Positions 51,438-59,265 of a stretch of DNA of 64,000 nt are shown one piece after another (position 1 is the first letter of the stretch; each line of letters begins with the position of its first letter). This DNA is from Hymenobacter oligotrophus. GTDB taxonomy: Bacteria > Bacteroidota > Bacteroidia > Cytophagales > Hymenobacteraceae. The position numbers and the translations under genes are program-made. The stretch covers positions 2,604,001 to 2,668,000 of the forward strand of contig NZ_CP032317.1 of assembly GCF_003574965.1 (NCBI RefSeq), in the 5' to 3' direction. The notes under the pieces were generated by a model. The model saw nothing but the letters and a program-made list of their open reading frames with translations, did not search any database and was not told the DNA's origin.

Positions 51438-53495
51438 ATGACGCGTTCTTTTGCCTTCGGCAAATGGCTGTTGGCTTTTCCGCTACTTGGCGCGGCCCTA
51501 GGTAGCTGCAGCCCCTCGGGCGGCTCGGGCACGGCCCAAACCGACATCCTGCAAAGCAGCCTCGACACCACCGTTCACCCCGGCGACGACTTTTTCACCT
51601 ACGCCAACGGCGGCTGGCTGAAGCGCCACCCCATTCCGAATTCGGAAAGCTCGTGGGGCATTGGCCGCGAGGTGCAAAACGAGGTGTACGCCCGCTTGCG
51701 CGCCCTGAGCGAAGAGGCCGCCAAAGCCAATGCCGCACCAGGCAGCAATCAGCAGAAGATTGGCGACTTCTACGCCACCGGCATGGATTCGGCGCGTATA
51801 GAGCAGCAAGGCATTGCGCCGCTGAAGCCCGAGCTCGACCGCATTGCCGCCATCCGTACGCCGCAAGAGGTAATGGCCACCGTGGCGCACCTGCAGCCCC
51901 TAGGTGTAAATGCCCTGATGGGCATGTACGTAACGCAGGATGCCAAAAACAGCGAGAAAATGGCGCTGTACCTGTATCAGGGCGGCCTAGGCTTGCCCAA
52001 CCGCGACTACTACTTCAACACGGACAAGCGCACGGCGGGCATCCGGCAGCAGTACGGGCACCACGTGGCGCGCATGTTTCAGCTGCTGGGGCAGGACTCG
52101 GTTACGGCCCGCCAGAACAGCAACCGCGTGGTGCGGCTGGAAACGGCTTTGGCTAAGTCGTCGCGCAAGCTCGAAGACCTGCGCGACCCCTACGCCAACT
52201 ACAACAAACTGGCAGTGGCCGACCTAGGCAAGCTGGCTAGCAACGTGGAGTGGCGCGCCGTGCTCAACCAAATGGAGCTGCAGAAGGCCGACACCGTGAT
52301 TGTGGGCCAGCCCGAGTTTTACCGCACGGCCGGGCAGCTGCTGAAAACCGCATCGGTGGACGACTGGAAGGCCTACCTGCAGTGGCATGTGGTGCACACC
52401 TTCGCGCCCAACCTCAGCAGCAACTTCGACAACGAGAACTTCCGCTTCTACGGCACGGTGCTGCAGGGCAGCAAGCAGCAGCGCCCCCGCTGGAAGCGCG
52501 TGCTCGACCGCGAAGAAGACGCCATGGGCGAAATGCTGGGTCAGCTGTTCGTGAAGGAATACTTCCGGCCCGAAACCAAACAGCGCTACGAGAAGCTCGT
52601 CGAAAACGTAACGGCGTCGTTCCGCGAGCATATTCAGCAGCTCGATTGGATGAGCGACTCGACCAAGCAAAAAGCCTTGGTGAAGCTGAGCAAGATCACC
52701 AAGAAGGTAGGCTACCCCGATAAATGGAAGGACTACTCCTCGCTAAAGGTCGACCGCAGCTCGTACGTGCAAAACGTGATGCGCGCCAACCAGTGGGCCT
52801 ACCGCTACCGCGTAAACAAGCTGGGCCGCCCCGTCGACCGCACCGAGTGGGACATGACGCCCCAGACCTACAACGCCTACTACAACCCCTCGAACAACGA
52901 GATTGTGTTGCCGGCGGCCATCTTCGCCATACCGGGCCTGAAGGACGAAGACGCCGACGACGCCACCATTTACGGCTACGCCGGAGCCAGCACCATCGGC
53001 CACGAGCTTACCCACGGTTTCGACGACGAAGGCAGCCAGTACGACGAAAAAGGCAACTTGCGCAACTGGTGGACGAAGCAAGACCGCGCCGAGTTTAAGA
53101 AGCGCGTAAACCAGATTGTGCGCCAGTTCAACGGCTACACCGTGCTCGATTCGTTGCGCATCAACGGCAAGGCCACGGCCGGCGAAAACATTGCCGACTT
53201 GGGCGGCATCGTCATTGCCTACGACGCCTTCAAGAAAACCGAGCAGTACAAAAAAGGCGAAAAGCTGGCGGGCCTCACGCCCACGCAGCGCTACTTGTTG
53301 GGCTACGCCCTAGGTTGGCAAAGCCACCAACGCCCCGAGGACCTGGCCCAGCGCATTATGACGGACGTGCACTCGCCGGCGCAATACCGCGTAAACGGCC
53401 CCATGGCCGATGTGCCCGCGTTCTACGAGGCCTTTAAGGTGCAGCCCACGCACAAGCTGTTTCGGCCCGATAGCGCCCGCGTGCGCATTTGGTAA
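51438..53495 (+). CDS. M13-family (neprilysin/PepO-like) metallopeptidase, lipoprotein
   Basis: A lipobox (LGAALGSC) follows a short leader, so the enzyme is probably anchored by a lipidated Cys. The N-terminal M13 domain begins DDFFTYANGGWLKRHPIP. The catalytic domain holds HELTH with His522, Glu523 and His526, and GENIADLGG with Glu583 as third zinc ligand and Asp587. Substrate-binding NAYYNPSNNEIVLPAAI is also present. Length (about 685 residues) and the C-terminal RVNGPMADVPAFYEAF are standard. It cleaves oligopeptides in the periplasm or at the cell surface. I used the ATG at 51438; the longer open frame upstream crosses the preceding small gene. Confidence 0.95.
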   Translation: MTRSFAFGKWLLAFPLLGAALGSCSPSGGSGTAQTDILQSSLDTTVHPGDDFFTYANGGWLKRHPIPNSESSWGIGREVQNEVYARLRALSEEAAKANAAPGSNQQKIGDFYATGMDSARIEQQGIAPLKPELDRIAAIRTPQEVMATVAHLQPLGVNALMGMYVTQDAKNSEKMALYLYQGGLGLPNRDYYFNTDKRTAGIRQQYGHHVARMFQLLGQDSVTARQNSNRVVRLETALAKSSRKLEDLRDPYANYNKLAVADLGKLASNVEWRAVLNQMELQKADTVIVGQPEFYRTAGQLLKTASVDDWKAYLQWHVVHTFAPNLSSNFDNENFRFYGTVLQGSKQQRPRWKRVLDREEDAMGEMLGQLFVKEYFRPETKQRYEKLVENVTASFREHIQQLDWMSDSTKQKALVKLSKITKKVGYPDKWKDYSSLKVDRSSYVQNVMRANQWAYRYRVNKLGRPVDRTEWDMTPQTYNAYYNPSNNEIVLPAAIFAIPGLKDEDADDATIYGYAGASTIGHELTHGFDDEGSQYDEKGNLRNWWTKQDRAEFKKRVNQIVRQFNGYTVLDSLRINGKATAGENIADLGGIVIAYDAFKKTEQYKKGEKLAGLTPTQRYLLGYALGWQSHQRPEDLAQRIMTDVHSPAQYRVNGPMADVPAFYEAFKVQPTHKLFRPDSARVRIW

Positions 53496-53527
53496 GCCGG
53501 CCGCAACCCAAGCTACTTAACTTGCTT

Positions 53528-53563
53528 AAATGCCCGTTGGCCCCGCGCCGCGGGCATTTTTGT
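53528..53563 (+). terminator. Intrinsic terminator of the M13 peptidase gene
   Basis: AAATGCCCG at 53528-53536 pairs with 53551-53559, followed by TTTTTGTT. Confidence 0.8.
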
Positions 53564-53655
53564 TGGCGGCCCTAGGTGGCCAAACCCCAAAGCAAGCCGT
53601 GGGCAACCAGCCGCCGCGTTGTAGGTTTGGGGTTGTAGCCCGCCCCCTTCCAGTT

Positions 53656-54402
53656 ATGCACTCCGCTGCCCCTGCGCCCCACCACCTAGCCGCTGCTCCG
53701 GATTCGGTAAGTATTATTATTCCGGCGTACCAGGAGGCCGAGGCCATTGGCCCGTTGGTGCACTACCTGCGCCAGGCCTGCGGCGAGCAAGCCGGCGTGG
53801 AAATTATTGTGGCCGATGGGCAAAGCCCCGACGCCACGGCCGCCGTGGCCGAAGCCGCCGGAGCGCGCGTGCTCGTTTGCCCGCGCAAGGGCCGCGCCGC
53901 CCAAATGAACCACGGCGCCAGCGCAGCCCAAGGGCAAACCCTGTACTTTTTGCACGCCGACAGCTACCCACCGCCGGGCTTCCTGGCCGACATCCGGCGG
54001 GCAGTGCAGCAGGGCTACGGCAGCGGCTGCTACCGCCTCGCCTTCGACCACCCGCACTGGTTTTTGCGGGCCAGTGCGTGGTTTACCCGCTTCGATTGGG
54101 ACGCGGTGCGCTTCGGCGACCAAAGCCTGTTTGTGCGGCGTGCGGTGTTCGAGCAAGCCGGCGGATTTCGCGAGGAAATGATTGTGCTCGAAGACCAGGA
54201 AATCATCGGGCGGCTGCGGCGCTTCGGGCGGTTTGCCCTATTGCCGGGCCGCGTAACCACCTCGGCCCGCAAGTACCTCGAAAACGGCGTTTTCCGGCTG
54301 CAGAGTATCTTTTTTATCATCTGCCTGCTGTACCGTTTGGGCGTATCGCAGCCCAACCTCAAGCGCGTGTACCGCGCCCTGATTCGGCAAAACAAAATCT
54401 GA
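53656..54402 (+). CDS. Family-2 glycosyltransferase (TIGR04283-like)
   Basis: The GT-A fold begins SVSIIIPAYQEAEAIGPLVHYL. The nucleotide-binding region is VEIIVADGQSPDATAAVAEAAGA, then CPRKGRAAQMNHGASAAQGQTLYFLHADS, which is the hallmark of the TIGR04283 group. Later blocks are FDWDAVRFGDQSLFVRRAVFEQAGGF and EDQEIIGRLRRFGRF. The C-terminal IFFIICLLYRLGVS is hydrophobic and could associate with the membrane. The acceptor is unknown. I chose the ATG at 53656 since the upstream extension overlaps the terminator. Its stop codon lies inside a hairpin shared with the convergent gene. Confidence 0.92.
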   Translation: MHSAAPAPHHLAAAPDSVSIIIPAYQEAEAIGPLVHYLRQACGEQAGVEIIVADGQSPDATAAVAEAAGARVLVCPRKGRAAQMNHGASAAQGQTLYFLHADSYPPPGFLADIRRAVQQGYGSGCYRLAFDHPHWFLRASAWFTRFDWDAVRFGDQSLFVRRAVFEQAGGFREEMIVLEDQEIIGRLRRFGRFALLPGRVTTSARKYLENGVFRLQSIFFIICLLYRLGVSQPNLKRVYRALIRQNKI

Positions 54403-54451
54403 CCTAGGGGCGCGGGCGACACCGCTCGGCAACGCCCGCGCCCCTAGGTCA
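54400..54451. terminator. Shared hairpin containing both convergent stop codons
   Basis: A 19-bp perfect stem (TGACCTAGGGGCGCGGGCG with 54433-54451). The outermost TGA is the stop codon of the glycosyltransferase on the plus strand and, symmetrically, of the small gene on the minus strand. CCTAGG lies in both arms. Confidence 0.75.
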
Positions 54452-54721
54452 GTTGAGCCACATGGAGCACACCATCCGGAAGCGGTGCGGGGCAAAACCA
54501 TTGAAGTGGGGCGCCGAAGCGCTAAACCCCAGAATGTAAATCATTTGGGCGCCGGTTTTGGCATCTTGCACCAGGCGCACGGGGTACACCGAGCCCTCGG
54601 TGGGCCAGTCGCCCTCGTGCTGGGGCGGGCGGCCGGAGGCATCGGTGCAACGGGCGTAATCCAAAACAGGACTGCGCTGAATGGCGTCGGTCCAGGATAA
54701 GTTTGCGTGTGGGAATGACAT
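54449..54721 (-). CDS. Small protein of unknown function
   Basis: A 90-residue protein starting MSFPHANLSWTDAIQRSPVL, without signal peptide or membrane segment. It is rich in Pro, Trp and aromatic residues, with a central beta-type stretch (GSVYPVRLVQDAKTGAQMIYI) and an end FAPHRFRMVCSMWLN. No known family is recognised. Support comes from host-like codon use, a clean start and a stop codon built into a terminator stem shared with the convergent glycosyltransferase gene. Confidence 0.65.
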   Translation of the reverse strand: MSFPHANLSWTDAIQRSPVLDYARCTDASGRPPQHEGDWPTEGSVYPVRLVQDAKTGAQMIYILGFSASAPHFNGFAPHRFRMVCSMWLN

Positions 54722-54980
54722 GCGGCAGGTGCGTTAGGGATGGAACGTAGAACGGCCGCGGCGGCCGCGGCCGGCATTGTTTTCCGTGCTCCTCAGCAAA
54801 ACAGCGCGGGCGGTGCCCGGGCTGCGTTGCCGCACTGGGCAGGCATGGGGTAATACGTAGGTAAGTGGCATTAAGGCTTGCCGCAGCCCACTAATCCGTC
54901 TATAATTCTGATAACCAGAATGTAGCAAAACCAACCACCAATCCGGCAGCCCCCGCCGCGTTGCGCGCAACACCCGCCAA
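54722..54980. other. Intergenic region, no gene seen
   Basis: It holds a GC-rich palindromic tract (GGCCGCGGCGGCCGCGGCC near 54755), and a small inverted repeat ATTCTG-N5-CAGAAT at 54905-54921 that could be an operator for the small gene. No ORF here is convincing. Confidence 0.35.
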
Positions 54981-55025
54981 AAACAACCCGACCGGACTCC
55001 TAAGCAGAATCCGGTCGGGTTGTTT
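54981..55025 (-). terminator. Strong terminator closing the micro-ORF transcription unit
   Basis: A 16-bp perfect stem (AAACAACCCGACCGGA with 55010-55025) starts 18 bp past the last micro-ORF stop. On the minus strand it is followed by TTTTTGG. Confidence 0.85.
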
Positions 55026-55042
55026 GTGCGGCGGGGCTAGGC

Positions 55043-55126
55043 TTAGAGCGTGGCGCGCAACCAGCGGCGCTGGGTGCGGCGCCAAGGCCGGGCCGCCAAA
55101 ACAGGGAAGCTAAGGATGGTTTTCAT
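55043..55126 (-). CDS. Arginine-rich micropeptide 1 (27 residues)
   Basis: The ORF starts MKTILSFPVLAARPWRR, is followed by TQRRWLRATL, and stops with TAA. Net charge is about +7 with no acidic residues. From the AARPWRR core to the C-terminal Leu it aligns without gaps with micropeptide 2; 13 of 17 positions are identical, and five further codons differ only synonymously, which suggests selection on protein. It is the last of three ORFs behind a sigma-54-like promoter and just before a strong terminator. It has no secretion signal of the standard type, although its first half is hydrophobic. The family is not one I know. Confidence 0.65.
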   Translation of the reverse strand: MKTILSFPVLAARPWRRTQRRWLRATL

Positions 55127-55186
55127 GGCTTGGGGTAGGGTTTGGAGCGGGTTGATACGTGGGGGCGGCCAGGAGCGCACGCGGCC

Positions 55187-55267
55187 TTACAGCGCGGCGC
55201 GCAGGTAGCGGCGGGTGGCGCGGCGCCAGGGGCGGGCGGCAGTGCGGAGGGTTTGGGCAGTTTTCAT
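55187..55267 (-). CDS. Arginine-rich micropeptide 2 (26 residues)
   Basis: The ORF starts MKTAQTLRTAARPWRR and ends ATRRYLRAAL followed by TAA. Net charge is about +8 with no acidic residues. It shares MKT at the start and AARPWRR-x-x-RR-(W/Y)-LRA-(T/A)-L at the end with micropeptide 1, 60 nt further downstream. Such a peptide could form a cationic amphipathic helix. It has no signal peptide. Whether it is exported by the nearby MacB-like ABC system, acts on the membrane, or acts inside the cell cannot be read from sequence. Confidence 0.65.
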   Translation of the reverse strand: MKTAQTLRTAARPWRRATRRYLRAAL

Positions 55268-55316
55268 AGCGGTACAGGGTTGAAGAGTGCGAAATAACAG
55301 TGGGCGCGTGCGGCTA

Positions 55317-55451
55317 TCAGCGGCCGCAAAGCGCGGAGTTGCGGGGAGTTGCCGGGTTTATCCGAACCCGCGTCTCGCCCGTGGCCCGCAGGGCCGGCAA
55401 GGGGCGGCGTTGGGGTTGGCTGGTGCTGCGGAGGGCGCGGTGCGTGTTCAT
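55317..55451 (-). CDS. Arginine-rich micro-ORF 3 (44 residues), first in the unit
   Basis: This is the first ORF after the sigma-54-like promoter, with an ATG about 27 nt from the predicted transcription start. It begins MNTHRALRSTSQPQRR and continues PLPALRATGETRV. Net charge is about +8. It agrees with micropeptide 2 at Met1, Thr3, Leu7, Arg8, Ser/Thr9, Pro13, Arg15 and Arg16, and has LRA five residues later, so it may be a diverged copy that lost its original stop. The similarity is weak, so translation is less certain than for the other two. Confidence 0.45.
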   Translation of the reverse strand: MNTHRALRSTSQPQRRPLPALRATGETRVRINPATPRNSALCGR

Positions 55452-55486
55452 TTTTGTGCCGGTTGTGTGTGTTCCTGACTAGTATT

Positions 55487-55504
55487 AGCCAATGGCCGTG
55501 CCAA
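55487..55504 (-). promoter_or_regulatory. Sigma-54-like promoter of the micro-ORF unit
   Basis: On the minus strand the site reads TTGGCACG-N4-TTGGCT. It resembles the sigma-54 consensus TGGCACG-N4-TTGC, with G instead of C at the -12 position. It is identical outside the N4 to the promoter at 62876-62893, and both have the same operator exactly 64 bp upstream. Confidence 0.75.
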
Positions 55505-55568
55505 ACTTGTAAAACATTGTTTTACAGCTATTTATAAGCTATTTTGATTTAACTAGATTCACAAAATG

Positions 55569-55594
55569 TGTCCGAAATCGAACACGGTGTTCGG
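55569..55594 (-). promoter_or_regulatory. Activator-binding site (UAS) of the micro-ORF unit
   Basis: A 26-bp site composed of TGTCCGAAATCGAACA and the overlapping GAACACGGTGTTCGG, two overlapping dyads. It matches the site at 62958-62983 at 23 of 26 positions. It is the probable target of the sigma-54 activator encoded at 57.5-58.9 kb. Confidence 0.75.
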
Positions 55595-55675
55595 TACTGC
55601 AACACCCCGCCTGCTGCCGCAGAAATAATTATTGCGGCGCACCTAGGTTGCGGCGGCGCTGGGTGCTAGAAAGTG

Positions 55676-55721
55676 CAAAAAGCCGGAGCCGCCGATCTGT
55701 ATCAAGATCGGCGGCTCCGGC
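55676..55721 (-). terminator. Intrinsic terminator of the histidine kinase gene
   Basis: A 17-bp stem (GCCGGAGCCGCCGATCT with 55705-55721) is followed by TTTTT on the minus strand. It isolates the kinase transcript from the micro-ORF unit. Confidence 0.85.
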
Positions 55722-55763
55722 GTTGGGGCACCGCTTGCGTGCCCTAGGTGCGGCGGCGTGGCA

Positions 55764-57131
55764 TCAGGCCGGGGTAGCGGGCACGGGGCTTTTGGCAACA
55801 GGGGCGCTGGGCACCGGAGCGCCGGTGGCGCTAGCCAGGCCAATGGAAAAGGCCGTGCGGCCGTTGGGCTGCGTGGCCAGGCTAAACGGAAAGCCGTGGT
55901 GCAGCAAAATGTCGCGAATCATGGTGAGGCCAATGCCCTGGCCGTCGCGCTTCGTGCTGAAGAAGGGCGTAAACAAGTGCGGCTGCACTTCGGCGGGTAT
56001 GCCGGGGCCGTCGTTCTCGATGACTACCGCGGGCGGCTGCGCGCTGGTGCGCACCCACAGGTGGCCGTCGTGGTCGATGGCTTCGAGGGCGTTTTTGCAG
56101 ATGTTCAGCAGGGCCTGCTCCATTTGCTGCGCATCGAGAGCCACGTACAACGGGCCGGGCGCCAGCTCCCAGTGCCACTTAATGTTGCGCTTCTCGCTTT
56201 GCACTTGCAACAGGCGGCACGTGGCTTTCAGCAGCTCATGCACGTCGGTGGGGCGCGGGGTGGGCGCGGGCAGCCGCACCAGGTTGGCAAAGCTGGCAAT
56301 AAAGTTGGCCAGGTGCGTATTGCGGTTTACCGATACATCCAGGGCTTCCTCAAAATCGGGGCGGTCGTCTTCGGCCAACTGCGGGGCATAGTACCGGAAC
56401 GACTGCAGAATGGAGTTGACGGCGCCGATGGAGTTGTTTATCTCGTGCGACATCATCCGGATGAGCTTTTCGTAGGCTTGCTTTTCCTGCCGAATGAGCT
56501 CTTGCGTCAGCTCTTCCAGCAAAATAAAGTAGCGTGTAAAACCCCGGTCGAGGAAGTGCGAGGTGCTGGCCCGGTACGTTTGCATGCCCGAAAGCTGCAC
56601 CACCTGCGGCTGCCCGGCCTGCAGCGCACCTAGGGCGCGGCCCCACTCGCCGGGCAGCTCGGCGGGCCGTCTGCCCAGCAGCTCGGCCGGAGGCAGCTGC
56701 AGGCAGCGCTCGGCCGCCGGGTTCAGCGACTCAATAGTGCCGTCGAAGCTCAGCAGCAGAATGCCCGCCGGCGAAGCCGCAATCAGCCGCTCCAACAGGT
56801 AGCTTTTTTCGTGCTGCGTGATGCGCTCCTGCCGCAACTCGTCGATCATGGTGTTGTAGGTGTCAATCAGCTGATCCATTTCCGTTTGGCCCACGGGCAA
56901 AAACTTCATGGTGAAATCGCGCGAGCGAATGGCCTGCGTGCCGGCCGCAATCAGGTTGAGGGGCCGCACAAAGCCACGGTACAGTTGAACGCTGATCCAG
57001 GCCGTAACGACCAACAGCCCCTCGGTGACAAAAAACAGCCAGGTTTTGGAGGCCAGAAACTGAACCGCCAGCACCGCAATGGCTACCTGAACCAGCGTAA
57101 CGAACAGAATGTACTTGGCGCGTAAGCTCAT
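55764..57131 (-). CDS. Membrane sensor histidine kinase (HAMP-PAS-HisKA-HATPase)
   Basis: Two N-terminal membrane helices (YILFVTLVQVAIAVLAVQFLA and WLFFVTEGLLVVTAWISV) lie close together, so there is almost no periplasmic domain and the signal is probably sensed within the membrane. HAMP follows (about 50-105), then a PAS domain (LLERLIAASPAGILLL). HisKA carries His229 in RMMSHEINNSIGAVNSIL. The ATPase domain has NICKNALEAI, ENDGPGIP and FFSTKRDGQGIGLTMI. This NtrB-like kinase pairs with the sigma-54 activator gene just upstream on the same strand. A proline/alanine-rich tail ends the protein. A family C repeat separates the two genes. Confidence 0.95.
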   Translation of the reverse strand: MSLRAKYILFVTLVQVAIAVLAVQFLASKTWLFFVTEGLLVVTAWISVQLYRGFVRPLNLIAAGTQAIRSRDFTMKFLPVGQTEMDQLIDTYNTMIDELRQERITQHEKSYLLERLIAASPAGILLLSFDGTIESLNPAAERCLQLPPAELLGRRPAELPGEWGRALGALQAGQPQVVQLSGMQTYRASTSHFLDRGFTRYFILLEELTQELIRQEKQAYEKLIRMMSHEINNSIGAVNSILQSFRYYAPQLAEDDRPDFEEALDVSVNRNTHLANFIASFANLVRLPAPTPRPTDVHELLKATCRLLQVQSEKRNIKWHWELAPGPLYVALDAQQMEQALLNICKNALEAIDHDGHLWVRTSAQPPAVVIENDGPGIPAEVQPHLFTPFFSTKRDGQGIGLTMIRDILLHHGFPFSLATQPNGRTAFSIGLASATGAPVPSAPVAKSPVPATPA

Positions 57132-57207
57132 GCGGAGTGGTTGAGAGGCGCTGCGGTGCGCCGTAAAATCGTATCAGCTGTCAGGCTGCCCCGTCGATCC
57201 TCGCAAC

Positions 57208-57398
57208 GGTCATGCCGAGCGCAGTCGAGACACATCTGGCGTGCTGACGGTAGATAGCATTGTCATCCTGACGAAGGAAGGACCTTATCACGTTAGGACC
57301 TCAAACGTGCCTCCTGCGGGGCAAGCCTCTCTACAAGACAGGTAAGCGGTTTGCACCTAATGTCAGCACCCCAGATGTCTCGCTCTGCTCGACATGAC
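57208..57398. repeat. Inverted-repeat element, family C, copy 1
   Basis: The left end GTCATGCCGAGCGCAGTCGA and the right end (complement of GTCATGTCGAGCAGAGCGAG) form imperfect terminal inverted repeats of about 37 bp. The interior includes TGTCATCCTGACGAAGGAAGG. It lacks coding capacity, like a miniature or REP-type element. Confidence 0.7.
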
Positions 57399-57473
57399 AA
57401 CACGATCGGGCGAGATGCCTCGACGGGGCTTGGCGTTACGTTCTTACTTCCTGGTTCAACGTCAGCAACGAAC

Positions 57474-57492
57474 GGGCGCGTGCAACGCGCCC
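57474..57492 (-). terminator. Short hairpin at the end of the sigma-54 activator gene
   Basis: GGGCGCG at 57474-57480 pairs with CGCGCCC at 57486-57492, immediately after the stop codon. There is no clear T-tract, so termination may be weak. Confidence 0.45.
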
Positions 57493-58881
57493 CTACTGAG
57501 CGTGGTCGAAGGGGATGTTAAATTTTTCGAGGCGGCGGTACAGGGCGCCGCGGCTCAGGCCCAGGGCTTTGGCCACGCGCGAGAGGTTGCCGGCATAAAA
57601 ATCCACGGTTTTGCGGATCATCTGAGCCTCCATCTCGTCGAGCGTCATCAAGCCTACTTCGGGCAGGGCGCCGGGCTCCGCAGCCTTGGTGCTGCGCTGC
57701 GCCTGCGCCTGAAACTCCTCGGGCCCGAGCTCATCCTTGCCGCTTACCAGCACGGCGCGCTCCACCAGGTTTTTCAGCTCCCGAATGTTGCCGGGCAAGG
57801 GCTGCTCGCGCAGCCAGTGCAGGGCGCGGGTGTTCACCTTCAGGGCCGGGCGGTTGTAGGCCGTGCGCAGGTTGTTCACAAAGTGCTGGGCCAGCAGCGG
57901 CACGTCGTCGGGCCGCTCGCGCAGGGCGGGCAGGCGCACCGTAATTAGGTTGATGCGGTAAAACAAATCCTCGCGGAAGCGGCCTTCGCGCACTTCCTGG
58001 GCCAGGTCGCGGTTGGTGGCGCAGATGACGCGGATGTCCAGGGAGCGGCTGCGCGAATCGCCGAGCACCTCGTAGGTACGGTCTTGCAGCACGCGCAGCA
58101 GCTTCACCTGCGAGCCCATGTCCAGCTCGCCAATTTCGTCGAGGAAAATGGTGCCGCCGTTGGCCATTTCGAAGCGGCCCTGGCGGTCGGCTTTGGCATC
58201 GGTGAAGGCGCCGCGGCGGTGGCCGAACATCTCGCTCTCGAACAACGAGGCCGAAATGCCGCCTAGGTTTACCTTCACAAAGGGCTTGTTGCGGCGGTGC
58301 GAGTTCAGGTGAATGGCCTCGGCAATGAGTTCCTTGCCCGTGCCCGATTCGCCCTCGATGAGCACCGAGGCATCGGTGGCGGCTACTTGCCCTACGCTGC
58401 GCAGCACCTGCAGCAGCTGGGCATCCTGGCCCACAATGTTCTTGAAGTTGTACTGCCGATCGAGCTGGCGGCGCGTGGGGCTCACTTCGTCGTCGGGGTG
58501 CGCGGCGTGGGCCTCGGCCAAACTGATGACGGTACGGATGGTTTGCAGCAGCGAGTCGTTGTTCCAGGGCTTGGTTACGAACTCGGCCGCGCCGGCCTTC
58601 ATGCCCTCCACAGCCAGCGAAATGGAGCCCCACCCCGTGATAAGAATTACAGGCACCTGCGGCGCTACCTCTTTAACCTGACCTAGGAGGCGCAGGCCGT
58701 CCTCGCCGGTGGTGGCCATGGAGTAGTTCATGTCCATGAGCGCCAGCTCGGGCGGCGTTTCGCGCACCACGCGCAGGGCTTCTTCGGGGGTGCCCACGGC
58801 CTTGGTGGCGTAGCCGGCTTGCTTCAGCAGCAGCCCCAGCGAGGTGCGCACGGCTATGTCGTCGTCGACAATAAGTATCAT
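57493..58881 (-). CDS. Sigma-54-dependent response regulator (NtrC family)
   Basis: The receiver domain starts MILIVDDDIAVRTSL, with Asp50 in LALMDMNYSM as phospho-acceptor and Lys in FVTKPW. The AAA+ domain has Walker A GESGTGKEL, the sigma-54 contact loop as GAFTDA (instead of GAFTGA), Walker B GTIFLDEIGEL and the arginine region LFYRINLITVRLPALRER. The C-terminal Fis-type helix-turn-helix is NLSRVAKALGLSRGALYRRLEKF. It is thus an activator that needs RpoN. The start at 58881 is the conserved beginning of the receiver. Its likely binding sites are the two 26-bp dyads at 55.57 and 62.96 kb. Confidence 0.96.
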   Translation of the reverse strand: MILIVDDDIAVRTSLGLLLKQAGYATKAVGTPEEALRVVRETPPELALMDMNYSMATTGEDGLRLLGQVKEVAPQVPVILITGWGSISLAVEGMKAGAAEFVTKPWNNDSLLQTIRTVISLAEAHAAHPDDEVSPTRRQLDRQYNFKNIVGQDAQLLQVLRSVGQVAATDASVLIEGESGTGKELIAEAIHLNSHRRNKPFVKVNLGGISASLFESEMFGHRRGAFTDAKADRQGRFEMANGGTIFLDEIGELDMGSQVKLLRVLQDRTYEVLGDSRSRSLDIRVICATNRDLAQEVREGRFREDLFYRINLITVRLPALRERPDDVPLLAQHFVNNLRTAYNRPALKVNTRALHWLREQPLPGNIRELKNLVERAVLVSGKDELGPEEFQAQAQRSTKAAEPGALPEVGLMTLDEMEAQMIRKTVDFYAGNLSRVAKALGLSRGALYRRLEKFNIPFDHAQ

Positions 58882-58954
58882 GGGAATGGCTGTTGAGAGA
58901 GAAGCGAAGGACGGAAATTCGGGCCGGAAAGCGAAGCCGCGCCGCAAAAACGAC

Positions 58955-59254
58955 AACTCCCCTGCTCAAACGAGGAGGGGTGCCCGCAGGGCGGGGTGGT
59001 TGATAGTCGTTGGCACGATACTACCTAGGGCAATTTGGCCGTCATGTGGAACTTCAAAACGGTCATGTCGAGCAACCAGCCTGTCTTGTCGAGACATCTC
59101 GCGTGCCGACGCTCGAGAATAATTACTGTCCGGCGAGATGTCTCGACAAGCTCGACATGACGGGCTATTGGTTGAGGTTGCTATCTGACGCGAGGCCAAC
59201 CACCCCAGCGGCAGCTGAAGCTGCCGCGTCCCCTCCTCAGCTGAGGAGGGGAGC
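58955..59254. repeat. Composite inverted repeat, family B, copy 2 (interrupted by family C)
   Basis: The left half (AACTCCCCTGCTCAAACGAG, then GGGGTGGTTGATAG) and the right half (CCAACCACCCC, then CCCCTCCTCAGCTGAGGAGG) match copy 1 at 34.47 kb. The two halves are separated by about 100 bp that is itself a family C element. It fills the spacer between the ABC permease and the activator gene. Confidence 0.8.
59062..59161. repeat. Inverted-repeat element, family C, copy 2, nested in family B
   Basis: The left end is GTCATGTCGAGC, an insertion of 12 bp, then TTGTCGAGACATCTCGC. The right end is the complement GCGAGATGTCTCGACAAGCT with CGACATGAC. It lies within the family B copy and interrupts it. 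Confidence 0.75.
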
Positions 59255-59265
59255 TTGCTGGGCGG

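Noticed and set aside
54734-54973. A 79-codon minus-strand ORF between the small unknown gene and the micro-ORF terminator
   Set aside because: It has arginine- and proline-rich random-looking translation, overlaps palindromic GC tracts and has no upstream signal.
58996-59040. TTGGCACG near 59010 as a third sigma-54-like promoter upstream of the activator gene
   Set aside because: It lies on the plus strand, points away from the activator gene, lacks a -12 element and has no 26-bp operator; it belongs to the family B repeat.
57208-59161. CRISPR array suggested by repeated GAGATGTCTCGAC-type sequences
   Set aside because: Copies are inverted repeats with variable spacing, not regularly spaced direct repeats, and no cas genes are nearby.
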